DNA of 64,000 bases from Dickeya undicola (GTDB taxonomy: Bacteria > Pseudomonadota > Gammaproteobacteria > Enterobacterales > Enterobacteriaceae): positions 40,973 to 104,972 of the forward strand of contig NZ_JSYG01000010.1 in assembly GCF_000784735.1 (NCBI RefSeq). The letters are read 5' to 3'. Both the position numbers and the translations under genes were made by a program. This document shows, in pieces, positions 36,099-44,663 of this stretch. The notes beneath the pieces were generated by a model. That model searched no databases. It was given only the letters and a program-made list of their open reading frames with translations, and was not told the origin of the DNA. Positions within the stretch are counted from its first letter, which is position 1. Every line of letters starts with the position of its first letter.

Positions 36099-37037
36099 TT
36101 ACCTCGGTGAAGGGGAATGCCGCCCGGTTGCCTCTGCATCCAGTTGTTCGATCGCCTGAGTAAAGTGAGTAATCACTAATTGTGCAGCGCGCGACAACTG
36201 GCGACTGGGGGCTACACACAGCGCCAGGGTCAGCGGCCGCACCGCCTGATGAGTAAAGGGCACGAACGCCAGCGACCCTTCGCGCACTTCGCTATAAACA
36301 TCCAGCAGACTCAGCACGCCGACGCCCACGCCCTGACGCACCAGTGACGTCATCACCCGTAGATCATTGCACACCATGTGCTGCGCCGGGGTCAGGTTAT
36401 GCCGGTGGTACAGCCCTTCGGTACGCTCGTGCACCATCAGCGGTGCAGCGGGCAGGAGTTGCCGGTCCGTTGCCAGTTGGCTGACAGTGAGCACCCGCTC
36501 ACTCGCCAGCGGATGGTCAGGGCGCATCACCGCGCCGATGGGGATTTCGGTGAACGCGCGCACTTCAATGCCCCGGCTTTCCAACGGGTCGAGCAACAGG
36601 CCGATGTCTACCTCTGCGTCCGCCACCAGCCCGTTAATAATGTGGCTTTCATGGGTGTGAATATCGAAGGTCAGGTGAGGGTACTGGTGGCTGACTGTTG
36701 CCAGCGCCTGTATCAGCGGCCCGTCGCTTAACGCCGCGATCATCGCCACTGATACATGGCCGCGACGCAGCCCTTGCAGGTCGTCGAAGCGCTGGCGAGT
36801 GAGCGCATACTCCTTTTTCCAGCGGCACAGGTCGCTGTAGAGCAATTCACCGGCGGTGGTCAGCCGCAGTCCGGCGGGCAACCGTTCAAACAGCGGCGTT
36901 TCCATCATGGCTTCCGCCAGCAGAATCTGTCGGTTGATGGCGGAACTGGACACGTGCAGCACTTCCGCCGCCTTGCGCAGGCTGCCGGTGCGGGCGACCG
37001 CCATAAAATAGTGGGAAAAGCGGGAAAAGGGGTCCAT
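36099..37037 (-). CDS. hpxR: LysR-family regulator of the hpx genes
   Basis: A 312-residue LysR-type regulator. The N-terminal winged helix covers MDPFSRFSHYFMAVARTGSLRKAAEVLHVSSSAINRQI (HTH near residues 20-40, key residues AAEVLHVSSSAINRQ); a periplasmic-binding-like effector domain follows. The frame is open 108 codons further upstream across the divergent promoter, but ATG 37037 with AGGTGA is the family start. It is divergent from the Rieske oxygenase gene, the arrangement of hpxR and hpxDE in Klebsiella. The effector is presumably a purine intermediate. Confidence 0.82.
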   Translation of the reverse strand: MDPFSRFSHYFMAVARTGSLRKAAEVLHVSSSAINRQILLAEAMMETPLFERLPAGLRLTTAGELLYSDLCRWKKEYALTRQRFDDLQGLRRGHVSVAMIAALSDGPLIQALATVSHQYPHLTFDIHTHESHIINGLVADAEVDIGLLLDPLESRGIEVRAFTEIPIGAVMRPDHPLASERVLTVSQLATDRQLLPAAPLMVHERTEGLYHRHNLTPAQHMVCNDLRVMTSLVRQGVGVGVLSLLDVYSEVREGSLAFVPFTHQAVRPLTLALCVAPSRQLSRAAQLVITHFTQAIEQLDAEATGRHSPSPR

Positions 37038-37102
37038 TGGCGTCACCTGTACGAATTTTTGCAGCGAAGATGTTAAAAATCTATTATGGACTGCAACACT
37101 TC

Positions 37103-37115
37103 TTGTTATCCACAA
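37103..37115. promoter_or_regulatory. Candidate LysR-type operator
   Basis: TTGTTATCCACAA is a TTGT-N5-ACAA dyad that fits the T-N11-A rule. It lies in the 136-nt divergent gap, 66 nt from the regulator start and 59 nt from hpxD. Position and form fit, but it is one short match. Confidence 0.4.
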
Positions 37116-37173
37116 TATCCTCACCTGATGATTTTTACGGCGATAGGCAGCCGACGGCACGAAAGGTGATGCG

Positions 37174-38208
37174 ATGACACTTTCACTGACCCCCCCTGCA
37201 CACAGTTCTTTCGAGGCGGATGACTGGATCCGTCTGGCGCGCTGCTGGCACCCGGTGGCGCTGGCGAGCGACGTCGGCCCCGCGCCGACACAGGTCACGC
37301 TGCTGGATGAGCAACTGGTGGTGTACCGCATCGGTGACGAGATCGTGGCGGCGCGCGACATTTGCCCGCACCGCGGCGTACCGCTCAGTATGGGATCGCA
37401 CGATGGTGAGGGTATTGTTTGTCCCTACCACGGGCTGCGTTTCGGCGCGGGTGGCCGCTGCAACCGCGTACCGGCCAGTCCGGATCAGCCCATTCCCGCC
37501 AAACTGCATCTGAACACGTTTGCGGCGCGCGAACAGTATGGGCTGGTGTGGGTGTGCCTGGCTCCGCTGGACGGCATCCTGCCGGAACTGCCGTTCATGC
37601 CGCACTGGAATGACGCCGGTTTTCAGCAGATTGTCTGCCCGTCGTTTGATATCGCCGGGTTTGCCGGTCGTCAGATTGAAGGCTTTCTTGATGTAGCCCA
37701 TTTTGCCTGGGTGCACACCGACACCTTCGCCGACCCGGACAATCAACGGGTTCCCGATTATCAGCCGGTGGAAACGCCGTATGGTTTCAGCGTGGACTAC
37801 GTGAGTTCGGTGTCCAATTTTGCCCGTGGTTCCGAACGGCAGGCACCGGAAGGGTTCACCTGGCTGCGCCATTTTGAGATGTTCCTGCCGTTTACCGCCA
37901 CGTTGACCATCCATTTCCCGGATGACGGGCGGCTGGTGATCATGAATGCGGCTTCGCCGGTTTCGGCGCGGAAAACCCGCCTGTTTGTGCCGATTGCCCG
38001 TAACTTCGACCTGCATATCCCGGTGGAGGATGTGCACGCGTTCAACCTGCGGGTGTTTGAAGAAGATCGGGCGATGGTGGAAAGCCAACGACCGGAACAT
38101 CTGCCGCTGGACCTGACATTGGAAGCGCATATCCCGGCGGATCGCAGTTCGATAGCTTATCGTCGCGGCCTGAAAAAACAGGGGTATGGCGAGTTCTTTC
38201 TGGTATGA
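37174..38208 (+). CDS. hpxD: Rieske non-haem iron oxygenase, HpxD-like
   Basis: The oxygenase component of a two-part system, 344 residues. The Rieske [2Fe-2S] site is CPHRG (Cys64, His66) and CPYHGL (Cys83, His86). The mononuclear iron site is FLDVAHFAWVH (Asp173, His176, His181). In Klebsiella HpxDE oxidises hypoxanthine without a molybdenum enzyme; that role is inferred here from the LysR/HpxDE/HpxO order. The next gene overlaps by 4 nt. A substrate other than purines cannot be excluded from sequence alone. Confidence 0.85.
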   Translation: MTLSLTPPAHSSFEADDWIRLARCWHPVALASDVGPAPTQVTLLDEQLVVYRIGDEIVAARDICPHRGVPLSMGSHDGEGIVCPYHGLRFGAGGRCNRVPASPDQPIPAKLHLNTFAAREQYGLVWVCLAPLDGILPELPFMPHWNDAGFQQIVCPSFDIAGFAGRQIEGFLDVAHFAWVHTDTFADPDNQRVPDYQPVETPYGFSVDYVSSVSNFARGSERQAPEGFTWLRHFEMFLPFTATLTIHFPDDGRLVIMNAASPVSARKTRLFVPIARNFDLHIPVEDVHAFNLRVFEEDRAMVESQRPEHLPLDLTLEAHIPADRSSIAYRRGLKKQGYGEFFLV

Positions 38209-39230
38209 GTGTGGGGGAAAAGACGATGGAAACAGCGAGCCAGATAAACACGTTGGGTGGGATAAAAACCCTGAACGTAGTGGTTGATGCGCTGTCTCGT
38301 CAGGGCGAGGGTAATCTGGCGCTACGGCTGGTGTCACCGGATGACCAGCCGTTGCCTGCTTTCGAAGCGGGGGCGCATGTCGATGTGCATCTGCCGGGTG
38401 GCGTGGTGCGCCCTTACTCGTTGGCGGGGGACCCGGCGGACCGCCGCCACTACCTGTTGTGCGTGCGGCATGATGCGGCGTCGCGCGGTGGTTCCCGTTA
38501 CGTGCACACCGCGTTGCGGGTTGGACAGCAACTGACAATCTCCCCGCCGCGTAACGCGTTCGCCCTGGCACCGGCTTGTGGCTATTTGTTGCTGGCAGGC
38601 GGGATCGGCATTACGCCGTTGCTGGCGATGGCGCACGCGCTGGATAAGGCGGGTCAGCCATTCGAGCTGCACTATTTTGTTCGTCGCCGGTGTGAGCTGG
38701 CGTTTCGTGAACGGCTCAGTCAGGGCTTCCGCCACGGTCACTGTCAGGTCTGGTGTGCTGACGAAGGGCACAGCCCACGCAGTCGCCTGCCGGATAGCCT
38801 GTACCACGGTGCTGAAGGCCGACGCTTGTATCTGTGCGGCCCGGCCGGGTTCATGACCCATGTCACCAACGAGGCGTTGGCTCACCAGTGGCCCGCGTCC
38901 GCCATTCATGCCGAAGCCTTTTGCGCGCCAGTTCAAGCTCGTGCTGATAACGCCGAGGGGCGAACGTTTACCGTTGAGCTGGCGTCCTGTGGCCGCACGT
39001 TCAGCGTGCCACCGGAGAAAACCATTGCCAGCGTCCTGCTGGAGCATGATGTGGCGGTGCCGCTGTCGTGCGAGATGGGGATTTGCGGCGCGTGCCTGAC
39101 GCCGGTGCGCGACGGCAGACCAGAACATCGTGACAGCGTGCAGTCGGACGCGGAGAAAAATGCGCCGCAACAACAGATTGCGCTGTGCTGCTCCCGCAGC
39201 CGAACGGCACATCTGGTGATTGAATTGTAG
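38205..39230 (+). CDS. hpxE: Oxygenase reductase, HpxE-like
   Basis: A 341-residue phthalate-dioxygenase-reductase-type protein that passes electrons from NAD(P)H to the oxygenase. It has RPYSLAGDP (FMN/FAD contact) near residues 67-75, GGIGITPLLAMA near 132-143 and YLCGPAGFM near 207-215 for nucleotide, and a C-terminal plant-type ferredoxin with CEMGICGAC near 290-298 plus a distal Cys in ALCCS. The PSL... order (flavin, NAD, ferredoxin at the C-terminus) is that of VanB/PobB proteins. Translationally coupled to hpxD. Confidence 0.88.
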   Translation: MSVGEKTMETASQINTLGGIKTLNVVVDALSRQGEGNLALRLVSPDDQPLPAFEAGAHVDVHLPGGVVRPYSLAGDPADRRHYLLCVRHDAASRGGSRYVHTALRVGQQLTISPPRNAFALAPACGYLLLAGGIGITPLLAMAHALDKAGQPFELHYFVRRRCELAFRERLSQGFRHGHCQVWCADEGHSPRSRLPDSLYHGAEGRRLYLCGPAGFMTHVTNEALAHQWPASAIHAEAFCAPVQARADNAEGRTFTVELASCGRTFSVPPEKTIASVLLEHDVAVPLSCEMGICGACLTPVRDGRPEHRDSVQSDAEKNAPQQQIALCCSRSRTAHLVIEL

Positions 39231-39296
39231 CGGTTGCAAGGCAGCGATTGACTGCCGAGGGCGGTGCGTTCACCGCAGTCGTAAGGAGAAACGCGA

Positions 39297-40451
39297 ATGA
39301 AAGCGCTGATAATCGGGGCCGGGATGGGTGGGTTGTGCGCGGCGGCGGCGCTGAAAAAAGTCGGTATGGATTGCGAGGTGTTCGAAGCGGTTGCCGACAT
39401 CAAACCGGTGGGCGCGGCCATTTCGGTGTGGCCGAACGGCGTGAAGTGTATGCGGTCGCTCGGCATGGGTGACATTCTGGATCTCAGCGGCGGCCCGATG
39501 CACGAGATGGCCTATCAGGATGGCAGACAGGGCGACACGCTGACCCGCTTTAGTTTGCAGCCGCTGGTCGACCAGGTGGGAGAACGCCCTTGTCCGGTGG
39601 CGCGCGCCGAATTACAGGGGCAGATGTTGGATCACTGGGGACGTGACCGGGTGCAGTTCGGCAAGCGAGTGTGCCAGGTGGAGGAACGGGGCAGCAGCGT
39701 TTGGGCGACCTTTACCGATGGCACGGTGGCGCAGGGGGACCTGCTGATTGCCGCCGACGGCACCCATTCTGCGGTGCGTCCGTATGTGCTGGGACATACG
39801 CCCGCGCGACGTTACGCCGGGTACGTTAACTGGAACGGACTGGTGGCAATCGACGAACGTATCGCACCGGCCCGCCAGTGGACCACGTTTGTTGGCGAAG
39901 GCAAGCGGGTGTCGCTGATGCCGGTGGCGAACGGGCGTTTCTATTTTTTCTTTGATGTGCCGTTGCCCGCCGGGCTGGCGGAGGATCGCCACAGTGCTGG
40001 TCAGGATCTGCGGCGTTATTTCGACGGCTGGTGTGCGCCGGTGCAGCGGCTGATTGCACAGCTTGAACCTGACGCCATCAACCGGATTGAGATCCACGAC
40101 ATGGACCCGCTGGAACGGCTGGTGCGCGGCCGGGTGGCGTTGCTGGGCGACGCCGGGCACAGCACGACGCCGGATATCGGGCAGGGCGGTTGCGCGGCGA
40201 TGGAGGATGCGGTGGTGCTGGGACAGGCCCTGGCGGGGCCGCACCCGATAGAGACGGCGTTGCGGCAGTACCAGCAGCAACGCCTCGATCGCGTGCGCGA
40301 TCTGGTGCTGAAAGCGCGCAAACGCTGCGACCTGACCCACGGCAAGGTGTGGGAACAGACGCAAGCGTGGTATCAGGAACTGCGTCAGGAAACTGGCGAT
40401 CGCATCATCGCCGGATTACGCGACACGGTACAGGGCGGCCCGCTGGGGTAA
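39297..40451 (+). CDS. hpxO: FAD-dependent urate hydroxylase HpxO
   Basis: A 384-residue flavin hydroxylase that turns urate into 5-hydroxyisourate. It is very close along its length to the Klebsiella enzyme as I recall it. FAD motif IIGAGMGGLCAA is at 5-16, the DG motif is LLIAADGTHSAVRP, and GDAGHSTTPDIGQGGCAAMED is near 284-304. The residues that set urate binding, Arg204 (GKRVSLMP) and Tyr216, are present. AAGGAG lies upstream. With hiuH and uraD it completes urate to allantoin. Confidence 0.93.
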   Translation: MKALIIGAGMGGLCAAAALKKVGMDCEVFEAVADIKPVGAAISVWPNGVKCMRSLGMGDILDLSGGPMHEMAYQDGRQGDTLTRFSLQPLVDQVGERPCPVARAELQGQMLDHWGRDRVQFGKRVCQVEERGSSVWATFTDGTVAQGDLLIAADGTHSAVRPYVLGHTPARRYAGYVNWNGLVAIDERIAPARQWTTFVGEGKRVSLMPVANGRFYFFFDVPLPAGLAEDRHSAGQDLRRYFDGWCAPVQRLIAQLEPDAINRIEIHDMDPLERLVRGRVALLGDAGHSTTPDIGQGGCAAMEDAVVLGQALAGPHPIETALRQYQQQRLDRVRDLVLKARKRCDLTHGKVWEQTQAWYQELRQETGDRIIAGLRDTVQGGPLG

Positions 40452-40484
40452 GGCGTGTAGCCAGACCGCCCCGGTGTTGCCGCG

Positions 40485-42839
40485 TCAGGCGTGCGCTGCG
40501 GTGCTGGCGGTCGACGCCTGACGCAGCAGCCGCAAGCCGTTGCCCACCACCAGCAGGCTGGCACCGACATCAGCAAACACTGCCATCCACATGGTGCCCA
40601 TGCCCAGCAGGGTGAGCGTCAGGAACAGCGCTTTGATGCCGAGCGCCAGCACGATGTTCTGGATCAGGATGGCGCGGGTGGCTTTAGAAATGCGCACAAA
40701 CTCCGGGATCTTGCGCAAATCGTCGTTCATCAGCGCGACATCGGCGGTTTCAATCGCGCTGTCGGTGCCCATCGCCCCCATTGCAAAGCCGATATCCGCG
40801 CGCGCCAGCGCCGGGGTGTCGTTGATGCCGTCACCCACCATGCCGGTTACGCCCTGTGCCGACAGCCGTTCAATCTGCGAGAGCTTGTCTTCCGGCAACA
40901 GATTGCCGCGCGCTTCATCGATCCCCACATCACGGGCGATAGCCTGCGCCACGTGTTGGTTGTCGCCGGTGAGCATCAGGGTTTTGATACCCACCTGATG
41001 CAGACTGTTGATCGCTTCCTGACTGGAGGGTTTTACCGTGTCGGCCACCGTCATCAGTGCCAGAACCTGCCGCTCGTCGCCCAGGATGATCGCGGTGTTG
41101 CCCGCCTGTTCCAGCGCGCTCAGCCGTTCGGTAATGCTGGCGGCGGCGTCACCCAACCACTGTCTGGCTAGCCGCAGGTTGCCAAGAAAATAGCGCTGTC
41201 CTTCCAGCGATCCCGTGACGCCCTGCCCGGCGACGGCGCTGAAATCAACGACATCAAGCAACGGCGTGTTGGCTTCCTGCGCGGCATTGGCCACCGCCTG
41301 CGATACCGGGTGGTCAGAACGGCTAGCCAGACTGGCGGCCAGCTGTCGGCAGCGGGCGTCGTCAATATTAGCGACCAGTTCAAAGCCGGTCTGCACCGGT
41401 TTGCCGTGGGTCAGGGTGCCGGTCTTGTCCAGCGCCAGCCAGGAGAGGGCGTGGCCTTTTTCCAGAAATACCCCGCCTTTGATGAGAATTCCGCGTCGTG
41501 CCGCCGCCGCCAGTCCGCTGACGATGGTCACCGGGGTGGAAATCACCAGCGCGCACGGACAGGCGATCACCAACAGCACCAACGCTTTGTAAGTCCAGTC
41601 CAGCCAGCTTGCGTCAGTAAACAATGGCGGCAGCACCGCCACCAGCAGCGCGCCGAGAAAGACCAGCGGGGTGTAGACGCGGGCAAACTGGTCGACAAAC
41701 CGCTGTGTTGGCGCTTTGGTTCCCTGCGCCTGCTCCACCGCGTGAATAATCCGCGCTAACGTGGTATTGGCCGCTGCCGCCGTTACCCGATATTCAAGCG
41801 AGCCGTTGGTGTTGATGGTGCCAGCGAACACGCTGTCGCCGACGCGTTTATCCACCGGCAGACTTTCCCCAGTAATCGGTGCTTGGTTAACGGCGGAATG
41901 GCCGCTGGTGACTTCGCCATCCAGCGCGATACGCTCGCCGGGCCGCACCCGCACGATGTCGCCTGGTGTGATGGTTTTGGCTTCCACTTCGCGCCAGTCG
42001 CCATTCGGCTGTTGTACGGTGGCGGTGTCCGGGGCCAGATTCATCAGCCCGGCGATGGCGTTGCGGGCTCTGTCCAGCGAACGCGCCTCAATGTGCTCGG
42101 CAACGGTAAACAGTACCATCACCATCGCCGCTTCCGGCCACTGTTGCAGGAGGAGTGCGCCGGTTACCGCGATACTCATCAACGCATTGATGTTCAGGTT
42201 GCCGGTGCGAAGGGCAATCCAGCCTTTGCGATAGGTGGTCAGCCCGCTGGCTGCCACGGCGAGAATCGCCAGCACCGCGGCCCACCATTCAGGCAGCCCG
42301 CTCCATTCCACCGCTTCCGCAGCGGCGGCGGCGGCCACCGCCAGCCCCAGCGGCCACCAGGACCTTTTCGGCTCCGGTGGCAGCGGTGAGCGCTCGTCCC
42401 CGGTGCGCACTTCGGGTTCAAAACCTAACGCGCGAATCGCGGCCAGCACCTTATCCAGCGCGTCGTAGCGGTGGGTGACGGTCATCACCCGTTGCATCAG
42501 GTTGAACTCCAGCTCGCTCACTTCCGGCAGGGTATCGAGTTTTTTACGCAGCATGGTTTCTTCGGTCGGGCAGTCCATCTGCATGATGCGGATGGGGGTT
42601 CGCTGCTGGTCGCCGATGCGCTCCGCCCCCGCCAGCGCGGCGGTCGGTTGGGCCGGTGCCGGATGGTCGCAGCAGTGATTAGCGCACGATGGCCTGCGTG
42701 GGCTGGCTGTGTTCTTCCGTGCCGCCTGACCCTGTTCGGCCTGTGCGTGTGAATGTGGTCGGAACAGGGCCTTGCCCGGTTTTTCCGGCGCGACAGGCTG
42801 GAACTGACGCGGAGAAGTGGGTGAATGTTTCTCTGACAT
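40485..42839 (-). CDS. cadA: Cd/Zn/Pb-exporting P-type ATPase
   Basis: A 784-residue P1B-2-type ATPase (CadA/ZntA group) exporting soft divalent metals across the inner membrane. A long N-terminal tail rich in His and Cys (CANHCCDH near residues 52-59) precedes an HMA-like domain whose motif is MDCPTEE rather than the GMDCxxC of E. coli ZntA. The core is complete: TGES in APITGESLPV, CPCALVIS in TM6, DKTGTLTHGK phosphorylation site, GDGINDTPALARAD. It is divergent from a CadR-type regulator with a shared operator. zntA-like is an alternative name. Confidence 0.93.
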   Translation of the reverse strand: MSEKHSPTSPRQFQPVAPEKPGKALFRPHSHAQAEQGQAARKNTASPRRPSCANHCCDHPAPAQPTAALAGAERIGDQQRTPIRIMQMDCPTEETMLRKKLDTLPEVSELEFNLMQRVMTVTHRYDALDKVLAAIRALGFEPEVRTGDERSPLPPEPKRSWWPLGLAVAAAAAAEAVEWSGLPEWWAAVLAILAVAASGLTTYRKGWIALRTGNLNINALMSIAVTGALLLQQWPEAAMVMVLFTVAEHIEARSLDRARNAIAGLMNLAPDTATVQQPNGDWREVEAKTITPGDIVRVRPGERIALDGEVTSGHSAVNQAPITGESLPVDKRVGDSVFAGTINTNGSLEYRVTAAAANTTLARIIHAVEQAQGTKAPTQRFVDQFARVYTPLVFLGALLVAVLPPLFTDASWLDWTYKALVLLVIACPCALVISTPVTIVSGLAAAARRGILIKGGVFLEKGHALSWLALDKTGTLTHGKPVQTGFELVANIDDARCRQLAASLASRSDHPVSQAVANAAQEANTPLLDVVDFSAVAGQGVTGSLEGQRYFLGNLRLARQWLGDAAASITERLSALEQAGNTAIILGDERQVLALMTVADTVKPSSQEAINSLHQVGIKTLMLTGDNQHVAQAIARDVGIDEARGNLLPEDKLSQIERLSAQGVTGMVGDGINDTPALARADIGFAMGAMGTDSAIETADVALMNDDLRKIPEFVRISKATRAILIQNIVLALGIKALFLTLTLLGMGTMWMAVFADVGASLLVVGNGLRLLRQASTASTAAHA

Positions 42840-42874
42840 GGTTGATTCCTGTTCGTGGTTTTGTTGTAGTAAAA

Positions 42875-42895
42875 ACCCTGTAGCAACTACAGGGT
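42875..42895 (-). promoter_or_regulatory. CadR/MerR-type operator in the cadA promoter
   Basis: A 21-nt dyad, ACCCTGTAG...CTACAGGGT with a 3-nt centre, lies in the 70-nt divergent gap. On the minus strand it sits between TTGACC (-35) and a TTTACT-like -10 with 19 nt spacing, the long spacer that MerR-family activators correct by twisting DNA. It is very like known cadA operators (ACCCTATAG...CTACAGGGT). Confidence 0.9.
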
Positions 42896-42909
42896 CAAGG
42901 GGGAATCAC

Positions 42910-43341
42910 ATGAAAATTGGCGATCTGGCAAAAGTGACCAACACCACACCGGAAACCATTCGTTTTTATGAGAAGAAAGGGTTACTACCGGAACCGGAAC
43001 GAACCGAAGGGAACTACCGCTACTACCACCAGTTCCATGTCGACCGGCTGCGGTTTATCCGCAACTGCCGTTCGCTGGACATGAACCACGATGAAATTCG
43101 TGCCCTGATTGCGCTAAGCGAGCAACCGGCCGCCAGTTGCGAAGGGGTGAATGTGTTGCTGAACGAACATCTGGGGCACGTGGAAGCGCGCATCGCGGAG
43201 TTGCAGCAACTGAAAGCGCAACTGATGCACATCAGCCAGCGCTGTCAGGTCACGCAGACGGTAGACGGGTGCGGCATCCTGCACGGTTTGGCTGTGCTGG
43301 AACCGGAAGACAGCGGCACCGGTCATACGCATTTGGGGTGA
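42910..43341 (+). CDS. cadR: Cd/Pb-responsive MerR-family regulator
   Basis: A 143-residue MerR-family activator. The HTH is MKIGDLAKVTNTTPETIRFYEKKGLLP. Metal ligands are Cys77 (AASCEG), Cys112 and Cys121 (RCQVTQTVDGCGIL), the three-Cys arrangement of CadR/PbrR, with a His-containing tail (GHTHLG). It should activate the divergent cadA-type gene when Cd, Pb or Zn binds. Start ATG 42910 follows GGGGGAATCAC; the frame is open upstream into cadA antisense. Confidence 0.93.
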   Translation: MKIGDLAKVTNTTPETIRFYEKKGLLPEPERTEGNYRYYHQFHVDRLRFIRNCRSLDMNHDEIRALIALSEQPAASCEGVNVLLNEHLGHVEARIAELQQLKAQLMHISQRCQVTQTVDGCGILHGLAVLEPEDSGTGHTHLG

Positions 43342-43370
43342 ACCTAGCCGCTGCGCGCGCGTTGGTCGGG

Positions 43371-44426
43371 CTACGCCGACTCCCGCTCGATAAGCTGAAA
43401 GCCGATATCGACAATCGCACCGCTGTGGTCATCGCCTGCGAGGCTGTCTGCCAGTAAGGTGGCTGCCCGTCGGCCCATTTCTCGTCTGTCGATACCGACC
43501 GTGGTGAGCGACGGTCGGTTGCTGGCGGCAAAATCCAGATCGCCGAAGCCCATCACTGCCAGATCCTGTGGGACACGCAGACCACGGCTTTCCGCTTCCA
43601 TGATTGCGCCTTGCGCCAGCGTGTCTGAGCTACAGACGATAATGTCGGGGTGCCCTTGCGCCAGCAACTGGCTGACCCCGTGGCGGCCAAATGCCAGCGT
43701 AGCGGGTAGCGGGGCGTCGATACAGGCGGGCTGGGGAATGCCGTCGCGGGCCAGCGCGTCGCACAAACCGGTTTTTCGCCTTGCGGCGCGCGGGTCTGCC
43801 GTCCAGATCAGGCCAGGGCGTTGATACCCTTTCGCGCGAATATACTCACCGATCGCTAGCCCGACTTTTTCATGAGAAAACCCCACCAGCATATCCAGCG
43901 GCGTTGGCGTGAGATCCCAAATTTCCACCACGGGAACCGCGGCGTTCAGCATGATTTTCCTGAGCGCGGGCGAGTGGTGGATGCCGGTCAACACCACGCC
44001 GTCAGGGCGGCGCGACAGCAGCGTTGCCACCAGTTCCTCCTCGGCTTGTTGCGTGTATCCCGCCACACAAAGCAGCATGTGATAACCGCGTTGCGCCAAC
44101 GCGTCGCTGATGGCCTGAATGGTATCGACAAACATGTTGTTATTGATTTGCGGCACCACGACGGCCACCAGTTTGCTGCGTCGGGAAGCCAGCCCGCCCG
44201 CCAGCGCATTCGGAATATACCCGGTGATGCGCACCGCTTCCTGCACCTTTTCGATGGTTTGGGTGCGCACCAGCGCGGGTGTGTTCAGCGCGCGGCTGAC
44301 CGTCATGGCAGAGAGCCCTGCCGCACGGGCGACGTCATCCAGTGTTGGCGCGCGCGTGGCCGCAGTGTGTCGGGGTGTTTTTGGGGTACTCACGGTGAGG
44401 TTGGCCCTTGTGTTATGCGGTGGCAT
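43371..44426 (-). CDS. LacI-family regulator
   Basis: A 351-residue regulator of the LacI/GalR family. HTH PTLDDVARAAGLSAMTVSRALN is near residues 27-48 with the hinge helix PNALAGGLAS, then a periplasmic-binding-like effector domain. It has a longer than usual N-terminal tail, so a GTG 11 codons in (44393) is a possible start. It is divergent from the talarate/galactarate dehydratase gene and two palindromic sites lie between them, so control of that gene by an aldarate or related sugar acid is likely. Confidence 0.87.
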   Translation of the reverse strand: MPPHNTRANLTVSTPKTPRHTAATRAPTLDDVARAAGLSAMTVSRALNTPALVRTQTIEKVQEAVRITGYIPNALAGGLASRRSKLVAVVVPQINNNMFVDTIQAISDALAQRGYHMLLCVAGYTQQAEEELVATLLSRRPDGVVLTGIHHSPALRKIMLNAAVPVVEIWDLTPTPLDMLVGFSHEKVGLAIGEYIRAKGYQRPGLIWTADPRAARRKTGLCDALARDGIPQPACIDAPLPATLAFGRHGVSQLLAQGHPDIIVCSSDTLAQGAIMEAESRGLRVPQDLAVMGFGDLDFAASNRPSLTTVGIDRREMGRRAATLLADSLAGDDHSGAIVDIGFQLIERESA

Positions 44427-44516
44427 CCGTTTGCGGATTATTGGTGAAGCCGTGTGCGTTTTCCAGTACGGCGTGGTGGCGCGCGTCTGTACCTGATATT
44501 ACGCGGTAAGGCTTGG

Positions 44517-44530
44517 TGTTGGCGCTATCA
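44517..44530. promoter_or_regulatory. Second, weaker LacI-type operator
   Basis: TGTTGGCGCTATCA matches 12 of 14 positions of an ideal TGTTAGCGCTAACA. It lies 91 nt upstream of the regulator start, and its centre is 109 bp from the stronger site, a distance that could allow looping. Confidence 0.4.
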
Positions 44531-44624
44531 TTTTATTGTGCAACTTGCCATAAATATTCGGATTGTGATCATCTGTACAAAATAGATTCAAGATAGTGGT
44601 GATTTGTTGTGCTCTTAGTTATTG

Positions 44625-44640
44625 ATGTTAGCGCAAACAT
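44625..44640. promoter_or_regulatory. LacI-type operator before the dehydratase gene
   Basis: ATGTTAGCGCAAACAT is a 16-bp palindrome with the GCGC centre typical of LacI-family sites; only one symmetric pair mismatches. It lies 23 nt upstream of the dehydratase start codon, so binding would block initiation. Confidence 0.65.
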
Positions 44641-44663
44641 TTTTAGCCGATGAGGATCATGCC

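Noticed and set aside
37183..38571. 462-codon open frame on the minus strand
   Set aside because: Antisense to the Rieske oxygenase and reductase genes, both with complete motifs; composition is that of a shadow frame (Arg/His/Pro/Gln rich).
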